Of a DNA stretch of 64,000 bases, positions 26,551-35,960 are shown piece after piece (the first letter of the stretch is position 1; every line of letters starts with the position of its first letter). Location: positions 249,244-313,243 of the forward strand of contig NZ_CXSU01000005.1 of NCBI RefSeq assembly GCF_001403795.1, read 5' to 3'. The position numbers and the translations under genes are program-made. The notes beneath the pieces were generated by a model. It was given only the letters and a program-made list of their open reading frames with translations. It made no database searches and had not been told where the DNA came from. Source of the stretch: Jannaschia donghaensis. Lineage in GTDB: Bacteria; Pseudomonadota; Alphaproteobacteria; Rhodobacterales; Rhodobacteraceae.

Positions 26551-27722
26551 CCCCGGTAGAGAAGACCGGCCACCACCATCAAACCACAGGCAGCAAGGAA
26601 CGGCGCGCCGGGAAAGTGCCGGTCACCGTCGGTCGCGATGTTGAAGATGCGCGTCATCAACAACGGAGAGACGATGGCGGCCACGGCGGTGATCGACGCC
26701 AGCACGCCCTGCAATTCGCCCTGCGCGTCATCCGCGGTGACGCGGCTGGCGATGCCTTTGATCGCAGGCTCCACCACCGCGCCCAAGGCCGAAAAGGGTG
26801 TGAGCAGGAGCATCAGCCAGCCATAGGGCACGAAAGCGACGCACAGCAGGATCACGGCGTTATAGGGCAGGAACCAGCGTAGCGTGGCGCGTTCGCCCAG
26901 GCGCGGAATGATCCACCGGATCAGAACGCCCTGCACCACGACCATCGATGTGCCGTAGACGGCCAGCGATGCACCGACCATGCGTTCGCCCCAACCGAAA
27001 GCGGATTGCGTGAAATAGGCCCAGATCGCCGGATAGACCCAATTCGCCACCTGATAGAAAAAGAACACCAGAAGCAGCGCGCCCAGCCCCGGCAGCGCGG
27101 TCACCGCGCGCAGGCCACCCAGCGGGTTGGCGCGGGCAAGGTTGAACGGCCGCCGCTGCTTGATCGTTTCCGGCAGGACGAAAAGGCCCAGCGTCAGGTT
27201 CGCCCCCGACAGGATCGCCGCCGCCCAGAACGGCGCGCGCGGTCCCCACTCCGCCAGCAGTCCACCCATCGCCGGTCCCAGGACGAAGCCCGCCCCAAAG
27301 GCCGCAGATACCAGGCCGAAATTCGCGGCCTTCTTTTCGGGTGGCGATATGTCGGCCATGAAGGCAAAGGCCGTCGACATGGTGGCCGCCGCGATGCCCG
27401 CGATGATCCGGCCCAGCAACAGCAGCCAGATCGTATGGGCAAAGGCCATCAGGATATAATCGAGGAAGATCACCGCCATCGACAGCAGCAGCACGGGACG
27501 TCGCCCGAACCGGTCGGACAGGTTGCCGATCGTGGGCGAGAAGAGAAACTGCATCAGCGCATAGGTCGACGCCAGCAGGCCACCCCAAAGCGCCGCCTGG
27601 CTGAGATCTGTCCCCTGAACTTCCTTCAGCAAGGCGGGCATCACCGGCAGGATCAGACCGATGCCCATCGCTTCGATCACGATGGTCACAAGGATGAAGA
27701 CGACGGGAAGGCGCGGTGTCAT
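26517..27722 (-). CDS. MFS drug exporter, TetA (TCR) family
   Basis: The 401-residue protein has twelve hydrophobic segments. The loop 2-3 motif GNLSDRFGRRPVLLLSM and the antiporter motif GAGFVLGPAMGGLLAEWG are typical of H+-coupled TetA-like exporters. The N-terminus IVIEAMGIGLILPVMPALL matches the TCR/Tet family. Whether it confers tetracycline resistance is unknown; many environmental members have undetermined substrates. No tetR-type regulator is adjacent. Confidence 0.88.
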   Translation of the reverse strand: MTPRLPVVFILVTIVIEAMGIGLILPVMPALLKEVQGTDLSQAALWGGLLASTYALMQFLFSPTIGNLSDRFGRRPVLLLSMAVIFLDYILMAFAHTIWLLLLGRIIAGIAAATMSTAFAFMADISPPEKKAANFGLVSAAFGAGFVLGPAMGGLLAEWGPRAPFWAAAILSGANLTLGLFVLPETIKQRRPFNLARANPLGGLRAVTALPGLGALLLVFFFYQVANWVYPAIWAYFTQSAFGWGERMVGASLAVYGTSMVVVQGVLIRWIIPRLGERATLRWFLPYNAVILLCVAFVPYGWLMLLLTPFSALGAVVEPAIKGIASRVTADDAQGELQGVLASITAVAAIVSPLLMTRIFNIATDGDRHFPGAPFLAACGLMVVAGLLYRGQRSLRASLNT

Positions 27723-27801
27723 CCGCGGACCCTATCGACGACATCGGGGGGTGTCTGCCCCCGGCGCGACTGCCGTCGGGAGAGGGGTGCCGCCGCGCCG
27801 C

Positions 27802-29085
27802 TCACGCCCTGACGGCGGCGGCGAAGCGGCGCGCCTGGGCCGGGGCCTCGCCCCATTGTGCTTCGGGCGCGAAATCGGCGTCCGGCAGGCCCGACATCTC
27901 GATCAAGGACCCACCGTTTTCACGAATTTCGGCGATCCAGGATTTGACCTGCGCCTGCGCTTCGGGGCGCGGCAAATCGAGGGCGAAGCTGATCGCCTCC
28001 GCATGGATCAGGCCCGAAGGATCGTCCAGCGGTGCCCGCAGTTGCGCAGCGTCGGGGATGATCGTCATCCCATTGAGAAGTGTCAGCGCGCGGGCCGTCG
28101 CGGTCACCAGCTGCGGCAGGGCCAGCCATTCGGCGAACCACTCCGATCCGTCGCGGTGATCCCAAGGCGTGCTAGACAACGCTTGTGTCAGGGCCAGCCC
28201 GTGCCACGCCAGCGCGCGGATTTGGCTGGGTGCGACCGGATTCGCCTTCTGCGGCATGGTCGAAGACGCGCCTGCCCCGCCCAATGTGACCGACCCATCG
28301 CGGGTCAGCAGCATCAGATCGGTGGCGCATTTATCGAGTGCGGCCAACGTCTGGCCCAGCCAGCCGGCCAGCGCCCGCATATGGCTGCGGTCCGCATGGG
28401 GGCTGCCGATGGGATCTGACAGGCCCAGCCCGCGGGCCAGATCGGCGCGGATCGTGGGGCCCGCATCGCCCATCGCCGAAAGGGTGCCCCCCGCCCCGTG
28501 CAGCGTCACGATCTGGACCAGATCGCGGATGCGGGCGAGGTCGGCTAGTTGGACCAGCAGACCCTGACCCCATATCGCGACCGTGGCCCCGAAGGTCGTC
28601 GGCGTCGCCACTTGCCCATAAGTGCGCGCGGCCATCGGCGTTTCGGCGTGGGCGTCGGCCAGGTCGGCAAGACCGTTCAGCGCGGCCTCCAGCCGGTCGG
28701 AGATCAGGCCAAGCGCCTGGCGCAGCCGCAGCGCCAACCCGGTGTCGATGATGTCCTGACTGGTCGCCCCATGGTGCAGCCATTGTGCGTGTTCGGGGGC
28801 CTGCATCTCGGACCGGACAGCCACCACGAGGGCGGGGATGCAGACGCCGTTGCGCGCCGTGTCTGCGGCCAGGGCACCGGGATCGATCTGGATCTCCAGC
28901 ATCGCACGATGGATCGCTTCGGCGCTGTCGTGGGGGATCAGTCCATGGGCGGCCTGCGCACGCGCCAAGGCCCCCCAGATGATGAGCATCGCACGGAGTT
29001 CCGCGCTGTCCGAAAACAGGCGGGCGATGTCGACATCGGCGAAGGCGCGACCCTGCAGCGCGCTGTCGAAGGGGGTGATGCTCAC
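27802..29085 (-). CDS. pcaB: 3-carboxy-cis,cis-muconate cycloisomerase
   Basis: The 427-residue member of the fumarase/aspartase superfamily converts 3-carboxymuconate to 4-carboxymuconolactone in the protocatechuate branch of the beta-ketoadipate pathway. The signature loop is GGAGASSTMPQKANPVAPSQ, and the HHGATSQDIIDTGLALRLR region is also conserved. GTG at 29085 overlaps the pcaD stop (GTGA). It is last of pobA-pcaD-pcaB. A longer frame to 29310 lies inside pcaD and is not used. Confidence 0.94.
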   Translation of the reverse strand: MSITPFDSALQGRAFADVDIARLFSDSAELRAMLIIWGALARAQAAHGLIPHDSAEAIHRAMLEIQIDPGALAADTARNGVCIPALVVAVRSEMQAPEHAQWLHHGATSQDIIDTGLALRLRQALGLISDRLEAALNGLADLADAHAETPMAARTYGQVATPTTFGATVAIWGQGLLVQLADLARIRDLVQIVTLHGAGGTLSAMGDAGPTIRADLARGLGLSDPIGSPHADRSHMRALAGWLGQTLAALDKCATDLMLLTRDGSVTLGGAGASSTMPQKANPVAPSQIRALAWHGLALTQALSSTPWDHRDGSEWFAEWLALPQLVTATARALTLLNGMTIIPDAAQLRAPLDDPSGLIHAEAISFALDLPRPEAQAQVKSWIAEIRENGGSLIEMSGLPDADFAPEAQWGEAPAQARRFAAAVRA

Positions 29086-29852
29086 AAAAACTCCGTCAGG
29101 ATGCGCGCGTATTCGGCGGGGTTTTCGACGCATGGAATGTGACCCGCGCGCCGGATCAGCGCGAATTTCGAACCGGGGATCAGATCCGCCGTCTCGCGCA
29201 CGAGGTCGGGAGGGGTGGAGGCATCCTCGGGTCCGGCGATGGCCAGCGTCGGCAGGCGCAGACCGCTGGTCGAGGTATAGAAATCGGTGCCACTGATCGC
29301 GGCGCAGCATCCGGCATAACCCTCGGGCGAGACGTCGCAGAACCGCGCCCGCCAGATCGCCAGCTTAGGCGTGGCGCGAAAGTCGCGGCCGAACCAGCGC
29401 TCCATCACGCCGTCGGCGATGGCGGCCATTCCCCGCGCCCGCACGGTGGCGATTCGGTCGTCCCAGAAGGCCGGCGTACCGATCTTGGCGGCGGTGTTCG
29501 ACAAGACCATCCGCGCGATCAGATCCGGGCGCTTGACCGCCAGACCCTGCGCGATCATCCCCCCGACGCTGAGGCCGACGAAGGTGACGCCGGCAACGTC
29601 CAGATGGTCCATCACCGCTTCGGCGTCCGACACGAGCGTGCCCATGGAATAAGGACCGTCGGGCACGTCGGACTGCCCGTGGCCGCGTTTGTCGTAGCGC
29701 ACGACGCGCAGACCCGTGGGCAGCAGCGGCAGGATCGCATCCCAAAGCCGCATGTCCGTTCCCAACGAATTGGCGAAGACGACGACAGGCCCGTCGCGGG
29801 GGCCTTCGTCCGAGACATGAAGGCGGCAGCCGTCTTTCATCGTCACGACCAT
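29082..29852 (-). CDS. pcaD: 3-oxoadipate enol-lactonase
   Basis: The 256-residue alpha/beta hydrolase has the nucleophile motif GLSVGGMIAQGLA, the RYDKRGHGQSDVP segment and a catalytic His in RRAGHIPCVENP. PcaD hydrolyses the enol-lactone to 3-oxoadipate. The ATG at 29852 overlaps the pobA stop (TGATG), and pcaB follows with a GTGA overlap, so the three genes form a tight operon. Confidence 0.95.
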   Translation of the reverse strand: MVVTMKDGCRLHVSDEGPRDGPVVVFANSLGTDMRLWDAILPLLPTGLRVVRYDKRGHGQSDVPDGPYSMGTLVSDAEAVMDHLDVAGVTFVGLSVGGMIAQGLAVKRPDLIARMVLSNTAAKIGTPAFWDDRIATVRARGMAAIADGVMERWFGRDFRATPKLAIWRARFCDVSPEGYAGCCAAISGTDFYTSTSGLRLPTLAIAGPEDASTPPDLVRETADLIPGSKFALIRRAGHIPCVENPAEYARILTEFL

Positions 29853-31024
29853 CAAAACGGCAATCCCACATAGTTTTCGGCCATGACCGTCTGCGCCGCG
29901 CGGGAGCTTTCCAGATAATCGATCTCGGCCTGTTTCATGCGCTGGCCGAAATGGCCATCGTCGGGGAACCGGTGCATCAGCGTCGTGAACCACCAGCTGA
30001 AGCGCGTGGCCTTCCAGACGCGGGCCAAGGCGCGTTCGGAATATCGCGCGACCCCTTCATCGTCGCCTGCGTAATGCTCGATCAGTGCCTGGCTTAGATA
30101 ATGCACGTCCGACACCGCCAGGTTCAGGCCCTTGGCCCCGGTTGGCGGCACGATATGGGCGGCGTCCCCGACCAGGAACAGGCGATTCCAGCGCATCGGC
30201 TCGGCCACGAAGGACCGCAGGGGCGCGATGCTCTTTTCGATGCTGGGGCCGGTTTCCATCGCTTGCGCGACATCATCGGGCAGGCGACGGCGCAATTCGT
30301 CCCAGAAGGCGTCATCGCTCCACTTGTCTAGCGGATCATCGACCGGGGCTTGGATGTAGTACCGGCTCAGCTGATCGTTGCGCATCGAGGCCAGCGCGAA
30401 GCCGCGGTCGTGATTGGCGTAGATGAGTTCGGGAGCGGCGGGTTTCGTCCGGCTCAAAATGCCCAGCCAGCCGAAGGGATAGACCTGCTCGGTCGTGCGC
30501 AGCACATCGTCGGGAATGGCCTTGCGACTGACACCGTGGAACCCGTCGCACCCGGCGATCCAATCGCAATCGACGCGATGCTGCGCTCCGTCGCGGCGGT
30601 AGGTGACGTGGGGCGTGCCGCCCGCATCGTGGATCGCGACATCCGCCGCATCGTGGATCACCGTGCCGCCCATCGCGTCGCGCGCGTCATAAAGGTCCTT
30701 GGTCACTTCGGTCTGGCCATAGACGATGACCTGCTTGCCGGTCATCGCCTGGAAATCGACACGGAAACCGCGATTGCGCGTGGCGACGTAGGTGCCGGAA
30801 TGCACGAATCCTTCCGCGTCCATCCGTGCGCCCACGCCCGCATCGCGTAGCATCTGCATCGTGCCGCCCTCCAACACGCCGGCGCGGATACGACCGAGCA
30901 CATAGTCCCGGTTGCGGCGTTCCAGGACGATCGTGTCGACGCCAGCGCGGTGCAAAATCTGCGACAGCAGCAGACCCGATGGCCCGCCCCCGATGATGCA
31001 GACCTGTGTGCGTGTCGTCGTCAT
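29852..31024 (-). CDS. pobA: 4-hydroxybenzoate 3-monooxygenase
   Basis: The 390-residue flavoprotein hydroxylates 4-hydroxybenzoate to protocatechuate using NAD(P)H and O2. FAD motifs are IIGGGPSGLLLSQIL at the N-terminus and FLVGDAAHIVPPTGAKGLN at about residue 280. RIRAGVLEGGT and the QLSRYYIQAP strand hold substrate-site residues typical of PobA. The start at 31024 is preferred over 31042 because AAAGGGAA lies at proper distance. It opens the pobA-pcaD-pcaB operon; no ring-cleavage dioxygenase (pcaHG) or PobR/PcaQ regulator is adjacent. Confidence 0.96.
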   Translation of the reverse strand: MTTTRTQVCIIGGGPSGLLLSQILHRAGVDTIVLERRNRDYVLGRIRAGVLEGGTMQMLRDAGVGARMDAEGFVHSGTYVATRNRGFRVDFQAMTGKQVIVYGQTEVTKDLYDARDAMGGTVIHDAADVAIHDAGGTPHVTYRRDGAQHRVDCDWIAGCDGFHGVSRKAIPDDVLRTTEQVYPFGWLGILSRTKPAAPELIYANHDRGFALASMRNDQLSRYYIQAPVDDPLDKWSDDAFWDELRRRLPDDVAQAMETGPSIEKSIAPLRSFVAEPMRWNRLFLVGDAAHIVPPTGAKGLNLAVSDVHYLSQALIEHYAGDDEGVARYSERALARVWKATRFSWWFTTLMHRFPDDGHFGQRMKQAEIDYLESSRAAQTVMAENYVGLPF

Positions 31025-31150
31025 GCCGGTTCCCTTTCGCATCGTTCATGGACCGGGCGGCGTACGGGGGGCAAGCGTCGCGGTGGCATGGGTTGCGCAG
31101 GTGCGTTCTGTATGCGCTGATTTACCGGACGGCCGAACGGAGAGAGAACG

Positions 31151-32215
31151 ATGCGTCAGATCAAGGCGGCGGTGTGCCGGGACCACGGAACGCCGCTTTC
31201 GATCGAGACGGTGACCCTGCCCGACCCGGGCCCCGGCGCGGTCGAAGTGGAAATCGAGGCCTGCGCCATCTGCCATTCCGACATCACCTTCATCGACGGC
31301 GGTTGGGGCGGAAGCCTGCCTGCGGTCTACGGTCACGAAGCGGTTGGGCGCATCTCGGCCCTGGGACCGGAGGTGCGGGGATATGCGCTGGGCGATCGCG
31401 TTCTTGTCACCCTGATCCGGGCCTGCGGGGCCTGTCCGACCTGCGCGGGTGGTCGGCCCACGCAATGTGCCGACCCCGGCGATGGGCCGGGCCTGTCGGA
31501 CGGGACGATCGTGGCGGCCATGAACTGCGGTGCCTTTGCCGAGGCGGTCGTGGTCGACGCCAGCCAGCTTGCCCCCGTCCCCGATACGCTGCCGGCCGAG
31601 GCGGCTTGCATCCTGTCGTGTGGGGTGGTCACCGGTCTTGGATCGGTCGTGAATACCGCGCGGGTCCGGCCCGGTGACTGGGTCGTGGTCATCGGCACCG
31701 GCGGCGTGGGTTTGAACGCGGTGCAGGCGGCGCGGCTTTCGGGGGCCGCGCGCATCGTGGCGGTGGATCTGACGCAGGACAAGCTTGACGCGGCCCGCGC
31801 GTTCGGCGCGACCGATCGCGTCCTGGCCGAAACGGATGGGCGGGCGGCGATGGAAGGGCTGGGCCGTCTGGCGGACCATGTTTTCGTGACCGTCGGCGCG
31901 GGCCCGGTGATCGACGGCGCGCTCGACTGGCTGGCGCCGCATGGCACGGCCTATCTGGTCGGGATGCCCCATGCCGGGACGGTCGGCCATTTCGATCCCG
32001 TCGCGGCCAGCTACTACGGCCAGGGTCTGCGGGGTACGCGGATGGGCGATGTGGTTCTGGCGCGCGACATCCCGTGGCTGATCGACCTGCACGCGCAGGG
32101 TCGGTTGAAGCTGGAGGAGTTGGTGTCCGCAACCTTTCCGCTGGACCGGATCAACGACGCCATCGCCGCGACCCGCGCGGGGCAGGGGCGGCGCAACGTG
32201 GTGGTGATGACATGA
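31151..32215 (+). CDS. Zinc-dependent alcohol dehydrogenase (MDR family)
   Basis: The 354-residue protein has catalytic zinc ligands in ACAICHSDITF and VYGHEAVG, a structural zinc site with four cysteines (CGACPTCAGGRPTQC) and the NAD motif IGTGGVGLNAVQAARLSGA. The family oxidises alcohols, polyols or formaldehyde-glutathione adducts. The substrate here is not certain, but its overlap with an enolase-superfamily gene points to sugar or polyol catabolism. GAGAGAACG precedes the ATG. It is divergent from pobA with about 125 bases between. Confidence 0.9.
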   Translation: MRQIKAAVCRDHGTPLSIETVTLPDPGPGAVEVEIEACAICHSDITFIDGGWGGSLPAVYGHEAVGRISALGPEVRGYALGDRVLVTLIRACGACPTCAGGRPTQCADPGDGPGLSDGTIVAAMNCGAFAEAVVVDASQLAPVPDTLPAEAACILSCGVVTGLGSVVNTARVRPGDWVVVIGTGGVGLNAVQAARLSGAARIVAVDLTQDKLDAARAFGATDRVLAETDGRAAMEGLGRLADHVFVTVGAGPVIDGALDWLAPHGTAYLVGMPHAGTVGHFDPVAASYYGQGLRGTRMGDVVLARDIPWLIDLHAQGRLKLEELVSATFPLDRINDAIAATRAGQGRRNVVVMT

Positions 32216-33432
32216 AGCTTGCCGATCTGGAGATCTTCTTCGTCGCACCACCGGCACCCGGTTGGGGCGGACGGTACTGGGTCATCCCGAAGCTGACGAC
32301 GGCCTGCGGCATCGTGGGCTACGGCGAATGCTATGCCAGCGCGGTGGGTCCGACGGCAATGCGCGCGGTGATCGAGGATGTCTTCGCCCGCCATGTCGAG
32401 GGCGAGAACCCGGAGGACATCGAGCTGATGGCGCGCCGGGTCTGGGGCGCGGGCTTTACCGGGCGGCCCGACCCGACGGTCTGGGGGGCCTTCGCGGGGC
32501 TGGAAATCGCCTGCTGGGATATCCTGGGCAAGGCGCGCGACAGGCCGGTTTGGGCGTTGATGGGGGGGCGGCTGAACGAACGAGTCCGGGCCTACACGTA
32601 TCTCTATCCAGATGCGGGCATGGGCGATACCTTCTGGACCGATCCAGACATGCAGGCGCAGGTCGCTTCCGACCGCGTGGCCGAAGGATGGACGGCGGTA
32701 AAATTCGATCCCGCGGGGCCTTATACCATCTTCGGCGGCCACCAGCCGGCCGGCCGCGACATAACCCTGTCGGTGGAGATGTGTCGCGCCATCCGGGGGG
32801 CCGTGGGCGACCGGGCCGATCTGCTCTTCGGCACGCACGGCCAGTTCACCGCGGCCGGTGCAATCCGCCTGGGGCGTGCCATCGCCGAATTCGACCCCCT
32901 GTGGTTCGAGGAACCGGTCCCCCCCGACACCCCCCACGCCATGGCGGAAGTCGTGCGCGCCGTCCCGATCCCGGTGGCGGGGGGCGAGCGGCTGTGCGGT
33001 CTGTCGGAATTCGCCACGCTTCTGCGTCTTGGCGGAGCGGCGATCGTGCAACCGGCGCTGGGGCGGTTGGGGGGACTGCTGGCCGGTCGCAAACTGGCGG
33101 CCTTGGCAGAAGGGTTCGCCGCGCAGGTGGCCCCGCATCTTTACTGTGGTCCGGTGGAATTCGCGGCGAACGTCGCGCTGGGCACCACGATCCCGAACCT
33201 GCTGATGGTCGAGGCGATCGAGTCGCCGTTCCATCACGCGCTGGGCGACGGGCCTGTGGTCGAGGATGGCTATGTCATTCCGCCCGAGGCACCGGGTCTG
33301 GGCATCACCTTCGATGAGGATCTGGCCCGCGCGCATCCCTACACTGGGACAGAACTGCATTTGGAGATGCAGGACACGCCTTGTGATTATGCCCGTGGCA
33401 ATGCGTTTACCGGTGGGGCGAGCGACGGCTGA
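32212..33432 (+). CDS. Mandelate racemase/muconate lactonizing enzyme family protein (sugar-acid dehydratase-like)
   Basis: The 406-residue enolase-superfamily protein has the N-terminal capping domain and a TIM-barrel domain with WTAVKFDPAGPY, LLFGTHGQFT, WFEEPVPPDTP, VAGGERLCG and QVAPHLYCGP. WFEEP and GGE provide two carboxylate metal ligands. The first ligand strand reads GTHGQ instead of the usual DxN or DFHG, so one ligand is unclear. Members with HG after this strand are often sugar-acid dehydratases. ATG 32212 overlaps the dehydrogenase stop (ATGA). Confidence 0.87.
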   Translation: MKLADLEIFFVAPPAPGWGGRYWVIPKLTTACGIVGYGECYASAVGPTAMRAVIEDVFARHVEGENPEDIELMARRVWGAGFTGRPDPTVWGAFAGLEIACWDILGKARDRPVWALMGGRLNERVRAYTYLYPDAGMGDTFWTDPDMQAQVASDRVAEGWTAVKFDPAGPYTIFGGHQPAGRDITLSVEMCRAIRGAVGDRADLLFGTHGQFTAAGAIRLGRAIAEFDPLWFEEPVPPDTPHAMAEVVRAVPIPVAGGERLCGLSEFATLLRLGGAAIVQPALGRLGGLLAGRKLAALAEGFAAQVAPHLYCGPVEFAANVALGTTIPNLLMVEAIESPFHHALGDGPVVEDGYVIPPEAPGLGITFDEDLARAHPYTGTELHLEMQDTPCDYARGNAFTGGASDG

Positions 33433-33433
33433 C

Positions 33434-34201
33434 ATGGCCCGCCGCTCCAAACCCACCCGCCTGCCCGCGCCCTTCCTGCAACGGCTGAGCGTTCTCGACG
33501 ATGTGCTGGCCAAGCAGTCAGCCTATCCATTCGACCTCCCGTGGCTCCGCCCGGCATTCGAGTTGACGTTCGATACCCCCGTAACCGTTATCGTGGGCGA
33601 GAACGGGACTGGAAAATCGACCCTGATCGAAGCGATCGCGGCGCTTGCGGGGTATTCAGAAGGCGGTGGCGCAAAGGGGTTCGGCGCGGTCGACAGTCAG
33701 GAGGCCCGTGAAAGTGGCGGTCGTGCACTGGTACCGGCCTTGCGGGCAGGATGGCTGCCGAAAGTCACAGCAGGGTGGTTCTTCCGGGCGGAGACGTTTT
33801 TCTCCGTCGCCCGTTGGATGGACAGCGTCGGTTCCGACGCCGACTACCTTAGCTGGAGCCATGGCGAGGGCTTCATGCGGCTTTTTCAGGAGCGAATGAA
33901 CCGACAGGGCCTGTTCATTCTAGACGAGCCCGAAAGCGCGCTGTTCCCCCGGCGGCAACTTGAGTTTCTGCGGATGCTGGACCGGGTTCAGCGTGATGCG
34001 ACTGCGCAGATCATCATGGCGACCCATTCGCCGATCCTGATGGCCGTGCCCGGCGCGCGCGTCCTTCAGGTCAGGCGGCATGGCATCGACCCGGTTGATT
34101 ACCGCGAAACGCGGCACTTCAGGCTGTATCAGGATTTCACAGTGGACCCCGAGGGCTTCGTTGCCGAAGCCCTGAGGGATGAAGATCAATCGCAGTTCTG
34201 A
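33434..34201 (+). CDS. AAA/ABC-like ATPase of unknown function
   Basis: The 255-residue protein has Walker A VGENGTGKSTLIEAIAAL, a signature-like LSWSHGEGFM, Walker B GLFILDEPESALFP and the histidine switch THSPILMAVPGA. This is the stand-alone ABC-type ATPase organisation of the AAA_21/SMC-like group, not a transporter subunit with membrane partners. Its start is one base after the dehydratase stop, so it is co-transcribed with the sugar-acid genes, perhaps by chance. The function is unknown. Confidence 0.85.
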   Translation: MARRSKPTRLPAPFLQRLSVLDDVLAKQSAYPFDLPWLRPAFELTFDTPVTVIVGENGTGKSTLIEAIAALAGYSEGGGAKGFGAVDSQEARESGGRALVPALRAGWLPKVTAGWFFRAETFFSVARWMDSVGSDADYLSWSHGEGFMRLFQERMNRQGLFILDEPESALFPRRQLEFLRMLDRVQRDATAQIIMATHSPILMAVPGARVLQVRRHGIDPVDYRETRHFRLYQDFTVDPEGFVAEALRDEDQSQF

Positions 34202-34209
34202 CGGCGGTG

Positions 34210-35739
34210 TCAGCTTTCGCCGCGCCGCTCCTCGAAGCTCATCTCGATGAAGCCGGGGACATGATCGCCAAGGCCGACGACACGCGGCCCGCGATCGTCG
34301 CCCCGCCCCCGGCCGCCGCGTGACCGGCCACCGGTTCGCGCGTCGCTTGCGTCACGATCCTGCCGGTCGTCCTTGTGGGGTGCGTTGCGCGGTGTCTGTG
34401 CACGCGGCGCATCGCCCTTGGGGGCCTCCGGCGCGGGTGCCGACACAGGGGCCTCTGCCGTTTTGTCCTCGACGGGCTTTCTGCTGCGCGACCGGGTGCG
34501 CGACGTGCTGCGCTTGGCCGTCGCTTCCTCTTCTTCCACCTCGTTGCGGGCGGGGCGGGCACCGGCGGCTCCGGGCGGGGACCATGGGTTTTCCCCGCGC
34601 GGAAGCGTGGATTTCGTCAGGCTTTCGATCGCATCCAGATACTTCTGATCCGACGGGACCGAGAGGGTGTAGGCCGTGCCCAGCTTGCCCGCGCGCCCGG
34701 TCCGTCCGATGCGGTGGACATAGTCTTCGGCGTGGCTGGGAACGTCATAGTTGAAGACGTGGCTCACGTTCGGAATGTCGAGGCCGCGGGCCGCCACGTC
34801 GGAGGCGACGAGGAATGTGATCGACCCGTCGCGGAACCCATCGAGGGTGCGCGTGCGGTGCGATTGTTCAAGATCGCCGTGGATCGGCTCGGCGTTGTAG
34901 CCGCTTTTCTTGAGGGATTTGGCGACGATATCGACGTCGACCTTCCGATTGCAGAAGATGATTGCATTGCGCAGCGGATTGTCGGCCAGCGCCTTATCGC
35001 GGTCGATGATCGCCCGCAGGATATCGCGCTTGTCCTTGGCCGCCATCGCCTTCGTCTTGGGGGTGTGTTCGACCAGGACCTGCGTGATGGTCTCGGACGT
35101 GGAATTCTGACGCTCGACCTCGATCTTCTCGGGGTTGGACAGGAACTTGTTAGTGATCCGCTCGATCTCCGGGGCCATCGTGGCGCTGAAGAACAGGGTT
35201 TGACGGGTAAAGGGCGTCATCTCGAAGATGCGCTCGATATCCGGGATGAACCCCATGTCGAGCATGCGGTCCGCCTCGTCGACGACCATGATTTCCACGC
35301 CGGTCAGCAGCAGCTTGCCCCGCTCGTGGTGGTCGATCAGGCGGCCGGGCGTCGCGATCAGAACATCGACGCCCCGGTCGATCAGGCGGTCCTGTTCCTT
35401 GAACGATACGCCGCCGATCAGCAGGGCCTTCTTGAGGCGGCTGCCCTTGGCATAGGTGTCGAAATTCTCGGCCACTTGCGCAGCCAATTCGCGGGTGGGG
35501 GCTAGGACCAGACTGCGGGGCATCCGCGCCCGTGCGCGGCCCTTGCCCAGCAAGGTGATCATCGGAAGGGTAAAGGCGGCGGTCTTGCCGGTCCCGGTCT
35601 GCGCGATGCCGAGAACGTCGCGCCCCAAGAGGGCGGGCCCGATGGCCCCCTTCTGGATCGGGGTGGGGGTCGTGTAACCGGTGGCCTCGATGGCCTTGAG
35701 AACCTTGGGGTCCAAGTTCAGGTCGGAAAAACTGGTCAT
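34210..35739 (-). CDS. DEAD-box ATP-dependent RNA helicase (RhlE-like)
   Basis: The 509-residue protein has the Q motif and motifs I (AQTGTGKTAAF), Ia (APTRELAAQ), II (VVDEADRMLDMGF), III (FSATMAPEI), V (VASDVAARGLDIP) and VI (YVHRIGRTGRAG) in order. The last ~140 residues are a low-complexity Arg/Gly/Ala-rich tail likely to bind RNA. RhlE-type helicases act in ribosome assembly, cold adaptation and mRNA decay. The start at 35739 (MTSFSDLNLDPKV) fits the family; the frame is open upstream without similarity. Confidence 0.95.
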   Translation of the reverse strand: MTSFSDLNLDPKVLKAIEATGYTTPTPIQKGAIGPALLGRDVLGIAQTGTGKTAAFTLPMITLLGKGRARARMPRSLVLAPTRELAAQVAENFDTYAKGSRLKKALLIGGVSFKEQDRLIDRGVDVLIATPGRLIDHHERGKLLLTGVEIMVVDEADRMLDMGFIPDIERIFEMTPFTRQTLFFSATMAPEIERITNKFLSNPEKIEVERQNSTSETITQVLVEHTPKTKAMAAKDKRDILRAIIDRDKALADNPLRNAIIFCNRKVDVDIVAKSLKKSGYNAEPIHGDLEQSHRTRTLDGFRDGSITFLVASDVAARGLDIPNVSHVFNYDVPSHAEDYVHRIGRTGRAGKLGTAYTLSVPSDQKYLDAIESLTKSTLPRGENPWSPPGAAGARPARNEVEEEEATAKRSTSRTRSRSRKPVEDKTAEAPVSAPAPEAPKGDAPRAQTPRNAPHKDDRQDRDASDARTGGRSRGGRGRGDDRGPRVVGLGDHVPGFIEMSFEERRGES

Positions 35740-35960
35740 GTGCGTCCTGGTTGGAGCCGGGCCGGATGCCCGCTGCTCTGGGGGTGGCGGGACGCCGCAT
35801 TCACCTTGCGCCCCAGTCTCTTCGTCGTGCGCGCCCGTCGGGCCGCGCCGCTGCCCTAACAAAGGCAGTGGATGCGGTCAACTTCGCCTTGTTTTCATGG
35901 AACGCAATTGGTGTGCCCGGTGTTCCTGAAAGAACGCTTTTACATCCGGAGACTACAGCG

